NCBI GenBank assembly: GCA_020849155.1
Contig: JADLGU010000265.1
Coordinates: forward strand, 1 to 5,498
Direction of reading: 5' to 3'
DNA from: Rhodocyclaceae bacterium
GTDB taxonomy: Bacteria > Pseudomonadota > Gammaproteobacteria > Burkholderiales > Rhodocyclaceae
DNA: 5,498 bases
The position numbers were made by a program, and so were the translations under genes. This document shows positions 1-5,498 of the stretch, one piece after another (the first letter of the stretch is position 1; each line of letters opens with the position of its first letter). The notes under the pieces were generated by a model. That model was given only the letters and a program-made list of their open reading frames with translations, ran no database searches and was not told the origin of the DNA.

Positions 1-703
1 CGGCGAGGTGCAGCTGGAGGCCCTGGTGCGCAACATCCTGCCGCCCGGCAGCTTCGAGTTCCAGTTCACCCTTTCCAACGGCACCCGCGCCGACTGCGTG
101 CTGAGGCTGCCCGAGCCGACCGGCCTGGTGGCGGTGGACGCCAAGTTCCCGCTGGAGAACTACCACCGCATGTTCGCGCCGGACGCCTCGGAATTCGAGC
201 GCCGTGCCGCGCAGACCGACTTTCGCGCCGACCTGAGGAAGCACATCGACGCCATCGCCTCGAAGTACATCCTGCCCGACGAGACCTCGGATGGCGCCGT
301 GATGTTCTTGCCGGCCGAGGCGGTGTTCGCCGAGGTCCACGCCTACCATGCCGAGGTGGTCGGCTACGCCATGCAGAAGCGGGTCTGGATCGTCTCGCCG
401 ACGACGCTGATGGCGGTCCTCAACACCGCGCGGGCGGTGCTCAAGGACGTCGAGACGCGGCAGCAGATCCACATCATCAAGGACGCCCTGGGCAAGCTCT
501 CCAAGGACTTCGCCCGCTTCGACGATCGCATGCAGAAGCTGGCGACGCACATCGACCAGGCGCAGAAGGACGTGCAGGACGTGCAGGTCAGCAGCCGCAA
601 GATCAGCGGCCAGTTCGCCCGCATCGAGGGCGTGGAATTGGACGGCATCGAGGCGCCGCCGGCGGTGGCGCCGGTGCCCCTGCGCAAGACGGGCGAGCAA
701 TGA
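1..703 (+). CDS. rmuC: DNA recombination protein RmuC, C-terminal part (5' end outside window)
   Basis: This is the C-terminal 233 residues of an RmuC-family protein. The reading frame is open to the left edge (first full codon at base 2, residues GEVQLEALV), so the true start lies upstream; a GTG at base 8 is internal. E. coli RmuC is about 475 residues, so roughly half is present. Family hallmarks, numbered from base 2, are VAVDAKFPLENY (about 43-54), a KYILPDET...MFLPAEAVFAE stretch (about 88-111), SPTTLMAVL (about 132-140), and a long charged, probably coiled-coil helix (about 160-210) ending in the typical KISGQFARIEGVEL. The core resembles restriction-endonuclease-like nuclease folds. 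RmuC is known from E. coli genetics to limit inversions at short inverted repeats; its biochemical activity is not settled. The tail after residue 212 is short and proline/alanine-rich, as is usual. The stop TGA overlaps the next gene's ATG (ATGA, 700-703), which suggests co-transcription and coupled translation. Confidence 0.93.
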   Translation, partial: GEVQLEALVRNILPPGSFEFQFTLSNGTRADCVLRLPEPTGLVAVDAKFPLENYHRMFAPDASEFERRAAQTDFRADLRKHIDAIASKYILPDETSDGAVMFLPAEAVFAEVHAYHAEVVGYAMQKRVWIVSPTTLMAVLNTARAVLKDVETRQQIHIIKDALGKLSKDFARFDDRMQKLATHIDQAQKDVQDVQVSSRKISGQFARIEGVELDGIEAPPAVAPVPLRKTGEQ

Positions 704-2532
704 GCTGGCCGCGCGCCTTCGCCGCCCTGGTTGTGCTGGGTTCCTGCGGCGCGGCGCTGGCTATCGGCCCCGCCGACGGCAGCCAGCCGGTCACGATGTT
801 CTGGTTCGCCGGCCTGGGCGGGGCCGGCATGCTGGGCGGCTGGCTGGCCTGGAACTCGATCTCCTCCAGCCGCCTGCGCGACCAGCTCAACCTGATCGAC
901 ACCGCCTTCCGCTGCGTCGATGTCGCCGTGGTCGGCCTCGACGACCGGGGCCACATCTTCTTCGCCAACCTGGCGGCCGCCCGGCTGGCCGGCCGGGAGC
1001 AGGCGGCCCTGACCGGCCTGCCCTTCGACGAGGCCTTCCCGCTGCGCGGCGCGGCCGATGGCGCGGCCCTAAGGCTGGAACAGCTGCAGGCGGCCTGTGA
1101 CGAAGCGGCGCCGGCCCTGCGCGCGGTGCTGCGCGACAGCGCCGACAACGAGCATGTGCTCGACATCAGCTGCGCCTGCGAGGAGGGCGCCGGCCGCCAG
1201 GTGAGCTTCCTGGCCATGGAGGATGTCTCGATCCCTCACGGCATTTCGCTCGAGCTGTTCTGGCAGGCCAACCACGACGCCCTGACCGGGCTGGTCAACC
1301 GCCGCGGCTTCGAGGAGCAGCTGCACAAGGCCATCACCGTCGGCGGCGCGCCGGACAAGCAGCACACCCTGCTGTTCATCGACCTCGACCGCTTCAAGCT
1401 GATCAACGACAGCGGCGGGCATGCCGCCGGCGACGAGTTCCTGCGCCAGATCGCCGCGGTGCTGCGCGCGCGCGTGCGCACCAGCGACGTGCTGGCGCGC
1501 ATGGGCGGCGACGAGTTCGCCGTGCTGCTGCATGCCTGCCCGGTCGAACAGGCGCTGCGCATCGCCAATGCCATCCGCCAGGACGTCTCCAACTTCCGCT
1601 TTGTCTGGCGCGAGAAGATCTTCCATGTCGGCGCCAGCATCGGCCTAGTGGTGCTGTCCGACCCGGCAGCCAGTGCGGAGGAGGTGATGGAGCAGGCCGA
1701 CAGCGCCTGCTACGCCGCCAAGGAGGCCGGCCGCGACCAGATCCGCGTCTATCACGCCAAGGCCGCCAGCCAGCAGCCGCGCGCCGAGATGAACATCGTC
1801 GAGACCATCCACGACGCCATCGAGCGCAACGGCTTCCGCCTGTTCCGCCAGCGCATCGCCGGGCTGGACGAGTCGACCGCCGGCGCCCGCCATTTCGAGC
1901 TGCTGCTGCGCCTGGTCGACCGCGAAGGCAAGATCGTACCGCCGATGGTGTTCATCCCCGCCGCCGAGCGCCACAACATGATGCAGGCCATCGACCGATG
2001 GGTGCTCGCCCACGCCCTGCCGGCGATCCGCCGCGAATGCGAGGCCACGCCGGACCAATTGCCGGTGTTCGACATCAACCTGTCGGCGGAGAGCATCAAC
2101 GACAGCCGCTTCCCGGCCTTCGTGCGCGAGCAGATCGCCCTGCACAAGGTGCCGCCGCAGGCGGTCTGCTTCGAGATCACCGAGACCCTGGCGGTGGCCA
2201 ACCTGACCAAGGCGGCCGAGCTGATCCGCGAGCTGAAGGAACTGGGACTGCGCTTCGCGCTGGATGACTTCGGCGCCGGCATGTGCTCCTTCGCCTACCT
2301 CAAGCACCTGCCGGTGGACTACGTCAAGATCGACGGCGCCTTCGTCCGCGACATGTTCGCCGAGCCGATGAACCGCGAGGTGGTGTCCGCCATCAACAAC
2401 ATCGCCCACTCGCTCGGCATGAAGACCATCGCCGAGTTCGTCGAGACGGAGGGCACGCTCAACCGCTTGCGCGAAATGGGCGTCGACTACGCCCAGGGCC
2501 ACGCCGTCGGCCGGCCGTTCTACTTTTCCTAG
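700..2532 (+). CDS. membrane-anchored PAS-GGDEF-EAL cyclic-di-GMP signalling protein
   Basis: 610 residues. Two N-terminal hydrophobic helices (about 6-22 and 32-52), separated by a short loop and followed by SSSRLR, suggest a membrane hairpin with both ends in the cytoplasm. A PAS-like sensor segment (about 62-175) follows. The GGDEF domain (about 188-350) starts at DALTGLVNR, has FIDLDRFKLIND (metal Asp at D228) and an intact GGDEF at 269-273. It is preceded by RTSD (260-263) at the spacing of the RxxD inhibitory c-di-GMP site, so cyclase activity with product feedback is plausible. The EAL domain (about 365-610) reads ELL at E400-L402 but keeps the expected acidic and polar ligands: N460, E492, D522-D523, K543, E579/E582 and Q599. 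Both halves therefore look catalytically competent, and the net activity cannot be told from sequence. The PAS ligand is unknown. The ATG at 700 is chosen because it forms ATGA with the rmuC stop and directly precedes the first helix; no strong Shine-Dalgarno is visible. The TAG stop overlaps the convergent moeA stop. Confidence 0.93.
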   Translation: MSWPRAFAALVVLGSCGAALAIGPADGSQPVTMFWFAGLGGAGMLGGWLAWNSISSSRLRDQLNLIDTAFRCVDVAVVGLDDRGHIFFANLAAARLAGREQAALTGLPFDEAFPLRGAADGAALRLEQLQAACDEAAPALRAVLRDSADNEHVLDISCACEEGAGRQVSFLAMEDVSIPHGISLELFWQANHDALTGLVNRRGFEEQLHKAITVGGAPDKQHTLLFIDLDRFKLINDSGGHAAGDEFLRQIAAVLRARVRTSDVLARMGGDEFAVLLHACPVEQALRIANAIRQDVSNFRFVWREKIFHVGASIGLVVLSDPAASAEEVMEQADSACYAAKEAGRDQIRVYHAKAASQQPRAEMNIVETIHDAIERNGFRLFRQRIAGLDESTAGARHFELLLRLVDREGKIVPPMVFIPAAERHNMMQAIDRWVLAHALPAIRRECEATPDQLPVFDINLSAESINDSRFPAFVREQIALHKVPPQAVCFEITETLAVANLTKAAELIRELKELGLRFALDDFGAGMCSFAYLKHLPVDYVKIDGAFVRDMFAEPMNREVVSAINNIAHSLGMKTIAEFVETEGTLNRLREMGVDYAQGHAVGRPFYFS

Positions 2533-3800
2533 ATCAGCCCTTCGAAGGGCTGCACATCGACCAGTTCTCCCGGCGCGACATTGCCGCGTTCCTGTTCGAC
2601 GGCGATGATGCAGTTGGCTTCGGACATCGAGCGCAGCACGCCCGATCCCTGTGAGCCGGTGGCGCGTACCTTCCATTCGCCGTTCTCGCAGAACAGGATG
2701 CCGCGCTGGAACTCGCTGCGGCCGGGACGCTTCTTCAGGGCCGAGACGCAGGGCACGCGGAAGCGCGCGAGCGGTTCGACCGGATCGACGCCCGAGAGCT
2801 TGAGCAGCGCGTCTCGCACGAACTCGTAGAAGGTCACCATCACCGCCACCGGATTGCCGGGCAGACCGAACAGCCAGGCCGCCTTCCCGTCGCCTCCGAT
2901 CCGGCCGAAGGCCATCGGCCGGCCGGGACGCATGGCGATCTTCCAGAAGGCCACCTCGCCCAGTTTCGCCATCAGCGCGCGGATGAAGTCCGCCTCGCCC
3001 ACCGAGACGCCGCCGCTGGTGACGATGGCGTCGGCCGCAGCCGCCTGCCGGAAGGCGGCCTCCAGCGCCGCCGGATCGTCGCGCACCACGCCGAGGTCTA
3101 CGATCTCGCAGCCGAGGCGCGCCAGCATGCCGTGGATCGTGTACCGGTTGCTGTCGTACACCTCGCCCTCCTTGAGCGGCGTGCCGATCGAGGCGAGCTC
3201 GTCGCCGGTGGAGAAGAAGGCGACGCGCGGGCGGCGCCGCACCGTCACCTCGCCGATGCCGAGGGAGGCGATGAGCCCCAGCTCGGCCGGCCGCAGCAGC
3301 TTGCCGGCACGGATCGCCGGGCTGCCTTCGCGCAGATCCTCGCCGGCGCGGCGCAGGTTCTGGCCGCTGCGCTGCCTGGGCGGCACCAGGATGCGGTCGC
3401 CTTCGGCGCGCGCCACCTCCTGGATCACCACCGTGTCGGCGCCTTGCGGAATCACGCCGCCGGTCATGATGCGCACGCATTCGCCCGGGCCGAGACGGCC
3501 CTCGAAGGCGCGCCCGGCGAAAGTGGTGCCGGCGAGCCGCAGCGCGGTCTCGCCCTCGGCGGCGAGGTCGGCGAAGCGCACCGCATAGCCGTCCATGGCC
3601 GAGTTGTCGTGGGCCGGCACGTTCAGGGGGGAGACGACATCCTCGGCCAGCACGCGGCCGAGCGCCGCGCGCACGGCGACGCGCTCGACGCCCGCCACCG
3701 GCTCGACCAGGTCGAGGATGAGCCGGCGGGCGCGCTCGGCGTTGAGCGACTCGGGATCGTAATCGTCGGCGCAGGAGAGGGTCTGCAACAGCGAAGTCAT
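2529..3800 (-). CDS. moeA: molybdopterin molybdenumtransferase MoeA
   Basis: 423 residues, close to E. coli MoeA (411). It inserts molybdate into adenylylated molybdopterin with release of AMP, giving Mo-cofactor in the cytoplasm. Family motifs in order are DNSAMDGYA (65-73), RIMTGGVIPQGAD (110-122), GEDL (153-156), FSTGDEL (196-202), YDSNR (215-219), RDDP (240-243), TSGGVSVGEADF (261-272), RPGRP (291-295), GLPGNPVA (312-319) and a C-terminal SEANC...GELVDVQPF. By spacing, E. coli D59, T100, D142, E188 and D228 correspond to D70, T113, D155, E201 and D241, all kept; E. coli K279 appears as R291. The MPT-binding MogA-like domain is about 190-335. The ATG at 3800 overlaps the mobA stop (ATGA, 3797-3800). 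No good Shine-Dalgarno lies at normal distance, so translation is probably coupled to mobA. It is the last gene of the operon, and its TAG stop (2531-2529) overlaps the stop of the convergent signalling gene. Confidence 0.97.
   Translation of the reverse strand: MTSLLQTLSCADDYDPESLNAERARRLILDLVEPVAGVERVAVRAALGRVLAEDVVSPLNVPAHDNSAMDGYAVRFADLAAEGETALRLAGTTFAGRAFEGRLGPGECVRIMTGGVIPQGADTVVIQEVARAEGDRILVPPRQRSGQNLRRAGEDLREGSPAIRAGKLLRPAELGLIASLGIGEVTVRRRPRVAFFSTGDELASIGTPLKEGEVYDSNRYTIHGMLARLGCEIVDLGVVRDDPAALEAAFRQAAAADAIVTSGGVSVGEADFIRALMAKLGEVAFWKIAMRPGRPMAFGRIGGDGKAAWLFGLPGNPVAVMVTFYEFVRDALLKLSGVDPVEPLARFRVPCVSALKKRPGRSEFQRGILFCENGEWKVRATGSQGSGVLRSMSEANCIIAVEQERGNVAPGELVDVQPFEGLI
2535..2552. 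repeat. 18-bp perfect palindrome at convergent gene ends, possible bidirectional terminator hairpin
   Basis: CAGCCCTTCGAAGGGCTG is exactly self-complementary; as RNA it can fold into a 7-bp stem with a UCGA loop on either strand. It begins 3 bases after the plus-strand stop and, read on the minus strand, encodes the near-C-terminal residues QPFEGL of MoeA. No run of T follows it on either strand, so it is not a classical intrinsic terminator. It could still act as a weak terminator, an RNA 3'-end stabiliser or a protein site, or be a by-product of coding. The palindrome itself is certain; the function is inference. Confidence 0.5.
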
Positions 3801-4366
3801 GTCTGCAATTGATTCAGTTCTTCGAGCGTGTTGATGTTGGCGAAGGCGGCCTCGTCGGCGAAGGGCACTTCGACCACCTTCAGCGCCGCGTACCAGGCGT
3901 CCACCTTGCGCCCGCCGCTTTCGAGGAAGGCGGTCAGGCCGTCGAGCACCTCGCGCCGCACCAGGGAGAATACCGGATGCGGCTGGTTTCCGGTCTTCGC
4001 CACGGCGAGATCGGCGCCGGCGGCCTCCAGCGCGCCGTGCAGGCGCGCCACCAGGTCCTCCGGCAGGAAGGGCGAGTCGCAGGGCGCGGTGACCAGCAAG
4101 GGCGTCTCGCAGGCGGAGAGGCCGGCGTGCAGGCCGGCCAGCGGCCCGGCATAACCGCCGATGCGGTCGGCAATCACCGGATGGCCGAAGGCGGCATAGG
4201 CCTCGGGATTCTGGTTGGCGTTGATGAGCAGGCCTTCCACCTGCGGCGCCAGGCGCTCGATGGCCCAGGCCACCATCGGCCGACCGCGGAAGGGCTGCAG
4301 GCCCTTGTCGCGTCTGCCCATGCGGCGGCCGAGTCCGCCGGCGAGGATCAGGCCGGTGATCTTCAT
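3797..4366 (-). CDS. mobA: molybdenum cofactor guanylyltransferase MobA
   Basis: 189 residues (E. coli MobA 194). It transfers GMP from GTP to Mo-molybdopterin to give the guanine dinucleotide cofactor used by DMSO-reductase-family enzymes such as formate dehydrogenases and nitrate reductases. The nucleotidyltransferase signature LILAGGLGRRMGRRDKGL occupies residues 6-23. IADRIGGYAGPLAG (65-78) and TAPCDSPFLP (93-102) follow; D97 matches the metal-binding Asp. HPVFSLV (130-136), the GGRKVDAWY stretch (151-159) and ANINTLEEL (176-184) complete the fold. The frame stays open upstream to 4609, but that extension lies over fdhD and looks like its shadow, whereas the ATG at 4366 sits right before the family's usual MKITGLILAGG start. 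That ATG overlaps the fdhD stop (ATGA, 4363-4366). No Shine-Dalgarno is evident upstream, which fits translational coupling. Its presence implies that the host uses bis-MGD enzymes. Confidence 0.96.
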   Translation of the reverse strand: MKITGLILAGGLGRRMGRRDKGLQPFRGRPMVAWAIERLAPQVEGLLINANQNPEAYAAFGHPVIADRIGGYAGPLAGLHAGLSACETPLLVTAPCDSPFLPEDLVARLHGALEAAGADLAVAKTGNQPHPVFSLVRREVLDGLTAFLESGGRKVDAWYAALKVVEVPFADEAAFANINTLEELNQLQT

Positions 4367-5187
4367 GCGACAGCCGCGGCGGATTTGTGGAACCGCTCGG
4401 CGCCGGTGAACAGCAGGTAGTGCTTGCCCTGGGCGCGGCCGATCATGGTCATGCCGGCGCGCCGCGCCAGGTCGTAGCCCATCTGCGTCAGTCCCGAGCG
4501 CGAAACCAGGAAGGGGATGCCCATCTGCGCCGTCTTGATGACCATCTCCGAAGTGAGTCGGCCGGTGGTGTAGAAGACCTTGTCGCCGCCGTCGAGGCCG
4601 TCCAGCCACATGCGGCCGGCGATGGCGTCCACGGCGTTGTGGCGGCCGACGTCCTCGACGAACATGAGGATCTCGGCGCCCTGCGCCAGGGCGCAGCCGT
4701 GCACGGCGCCAGCCTGCTTGTAGATCGATTCGTGTTGGCGCACCGCGTCGAGCAGGGCGTACAGGGTGGCCTCGTCGAGGCGGGCGTCGCTCGGCAGGGC
4801 GATGCGATCGAATTCCTCCAGCAGCTCGCCGAACACCGTGCCCTGGCCGCAGCCGGTGGTGACGGTGCGCTTTTCCATGCGCGCCTCGAGGTCCGCCGCC
4901 GGGCGGGTGGTGGTGACGGCGACCGAGTCGGTCTCCCAGTCGACCTGCACGGCGGCGATGTCCTCCAGCCGCGCCACCAGGCGCTGGTTGCGCAGATAGC
5001 CGATGGCCAGCGCCTCGGGCGCGCCGCCCAGGGTCATCAGGGTGACGACCTCGCGCTTGTCGATGTAGAGGGTCAGCGGATGCTCGCCGGCGATCGGCGT
5101 CGGCACGGTCTCGCCGCGCTCGTTGACGGCGGCGATGGTGACGGTGGCCGGGCGGGCGGCGCTGGTGAGCTGCGGGCGGTAGGGCAC
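4363..5187 (-). CDS. fdhD: formate dehydrogenase accessory sulfurtransferase FdhD (CGQG variant)
   Basis: 274 residues (E. coli FdhD 277). FdhD receives sulfur from a cysteine desulfurase (IscS in E. coli) and passes it to the bis-MGD cofactor, which it binds, before insertion into formate dehydrogenase. Visible motifs are GEHPLTLYID (34-43), TLGGAPEALAIGYL (52-65), TTGCGQGTVF (110-119), VHGCAL (162-167), EDVGRHNAVDAIAG (178-191), TTGRLTSEMVIKTAQMGIPF (207-226) and SRSGLTQMGYDLARRAG (229-245). In the loop that carries CxxC in E. coli (C121, C124) only the first cysteine is present: C113, with glycine at 116. It is probably a functional lineage variant, because the remaining motifs are intact. 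The start is GTG at 5187, 6 bases after the moaA stop; a G-run at 5198-5203 could be a weak, distant Shine-Dalgarno. The stop overlaps mobA. The gene's place among cofactor genes supports a role in maturing a molybdenum formate dehydrogenase. Confidence 0.95.
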   Translation of the reverse strand: MPYRPQLTSAARPATVTIAAVNERGETVPTPIAGEHPLTLYIDKREVVTLMTLGGAPEALAIGYLRNQRLVARLEDIAAVQVDWETDSVAVTTTRPAADLEARMEKRTVTTGCGQGTVFGELLEEFDRIALPSDARLDEATLYALLDAVRQHESIYKQAGAVHGCALAQGAEILMFVEDVGRHNAVDAIAGRMWLDGLDGGDKVFYTTGRLTSEMVIKTAQMGIPFLVSRSGLTQMGYDLARRAGMTMIGRAQGKHYLLFTGAERFHKSAAAVA

Positions 5188-5193
5188 GAGGGT

Positions 5194-5498
5194 TCAGCCC
5201 CCCGTCATCGACATGAAGCGGACGACCTTCGGGTCGCGCATCTGCTCGTTGAAGTCGTGGCCCTTCGGCTTGATGCCCATCGAGTCGACGATGGCCTGGC
5301 GCAGCAGGGCGTCGTCGCCGGGGTTGGCGCGCAGCACCGGCATCAGGGGCAGGGCGGCGTTCTGGCCGAGGCAGGGGTAGAGCTCGCCCTTGCAGGTGAT
5401 GCGCACGCGGGTGCAGCTGTCGCAGAAGTTGTGCGAATGCGGCGAGATGAAGCCGATCTTGGTGCGCGTGCCGGGGATGCGCCAGTAGCGCGCCGGCC
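5194..5498 (-). CDS. moaA: GTP 3',8-cyclase MoaA, C-terminal part (5' end outside window)
   Basis: The last 100 residues of MoaA; the frame is open to the right edge, so the N-terminal radical-SAM part is missing. MoaA turns GTP into 3',8-cyclo-GTP, which MoaC converts to cyclic pyranopterin monophosphate, the first molybdopterin precursor. In the fragment, KIGFISPHSHNFCDSCTRVR leads into ITCKGELYPCLGQ. The cysteines at fragment positions 25, 28 and 42 give the CxxCx13C spacing of the C-terminal 4Fe-4S cluster that contacts GTP. Arginines at 30 and 32 match the GTP-binding arginines two and four residues after the second cysteine in S. aureus MoaA. The KPKGHDF segment (77-82) and the final MTGG carry family features; the terminal double glycine is known to reach into the active site. 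It is the first visible gene of the minus-strand operon; any promoter lies beyond the window, upstream of moaA or of genes before it. Confidence 0.95.
   Translation of the reverse strand, partial: PARYWRIPGTRTKIGFISPHSHNFCDSCTRVRITCKGELYPCLGQNAALPLMPVLRANPGDDALLRQAIVDSMGIKPKGHDFNEQMRDPKVVRFMSMTGG

Noticed and set aside
8..703. GTG at base 8 as a true start of a short rmuC gene.
   Set aside because: The frame stays open to the window edge with the conserved residues GE directly before it, and the RmuC family has about 200 more residues upstream.
700..750. Lipoprotein-like LGSC at residues 13-16 of the PAS-GGDEF-EAL protein.
   Set aside because: The box is atypical, a second hydrophobic helix follows immediately, and c-di-GMP domains must be cytoplasmic. 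A two-helix membrane anchor is the better reading.
2901..2922. Inverted repeat CCGGCCGA-6-TCGGCCGG inside moeA.
   Set aside because: It lies in the coding sequence around the conserved RPMAFGR segment, in very GC-rich DNA where such pairings arise by chance. There is no T-tract and no gene boundary nearby.
1645..3480. A 611-codon open frame on the minus strand running opposite the c-di-GMP gene and through moeA in another frame.
   Set aside because: Its product is low-complexity Arg/Ala/Gly/His-rich sequence with no family motif. It spans two well-supported genes, as expected for a GC-rich shadow frame.
4367..4609. A possible 81-residue N-terminal extension of MobA from an upstream start in the same frame.
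   Set aside because: It lies within fdhD in another frame and reads as Arg-rich shadow sequence. The ATG at 4366 sits exactly at the family's conserved N-terminus and overlaps the fdhD stop.
5404..5406. GTG at 5406 as a start codon for a short 70-residue protein.
   Set aside because: The same frame continues upstream with the MoaA residues FCDSCTR that supply cluster cysteines, so this is the interior of moaA.

Overview
The window is almost wall-to-wall protein coding at high G+C (roughly two thirds by eye), with G/C-biased third codon positions and no RNA gene, mobile element or CRISPR array. The protein families, their order and the codon bias suggest a free-living betaproteobacterium, perhaps of the Rhodocyclales type (Azoarcus/Thauera/Dechloromonas relatives). 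That placement is an inference from gene style, not from a marker gene.

Layout: two gene blocks converge near position 2530. The left block runs on the plus strand. It holds the C-terminal half of rmuC (cut by the window's left edge), followed with a 4-base ATGA overlap by a 610-residue membrane-anchored PAS-GGDEF-EAL protein predicted to make and/or break cyclic di-GMP. The right block runs on the minus strand in the order moaA (cut by the right edge) - fdhD - mobA - moeA. The four genes are packed with a 6-base gap and then two ATGA overlaps, so they look like one translationally coupled operon. The two blocks meet at a single CTAG, which supplies a TAG stop to the gene on each strand. A perfect 18-base palindrome lies 3 bases beyond the plus-strand stop, inside the moeA coding end.

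Function: MoaA (GTP to cyclic pyranopterin, with MoaC), MoeA (molybdate insertion) and MobA (GMP addition to give the guanine dinucleotide form) act at successive steps of molybdenum cofactor synthesis. FdhD then sulfurates the cofactor for formate dehydrogenase. The operon therefore looks like a maturation set for a bis-MGD formate dehydrogenase, whose structural genes are not in the window. The left block (DNA maintenance plus c-di-GMP signalling) has no evident functional link to it.

I found no sign of a wholly new system. The points most worth a second look are the FdhD variant whose usual CxxC motif reads CGQG, the palindrome at the convergent gene junction, and the coupling of rmuC to a c-di-GMP gene.
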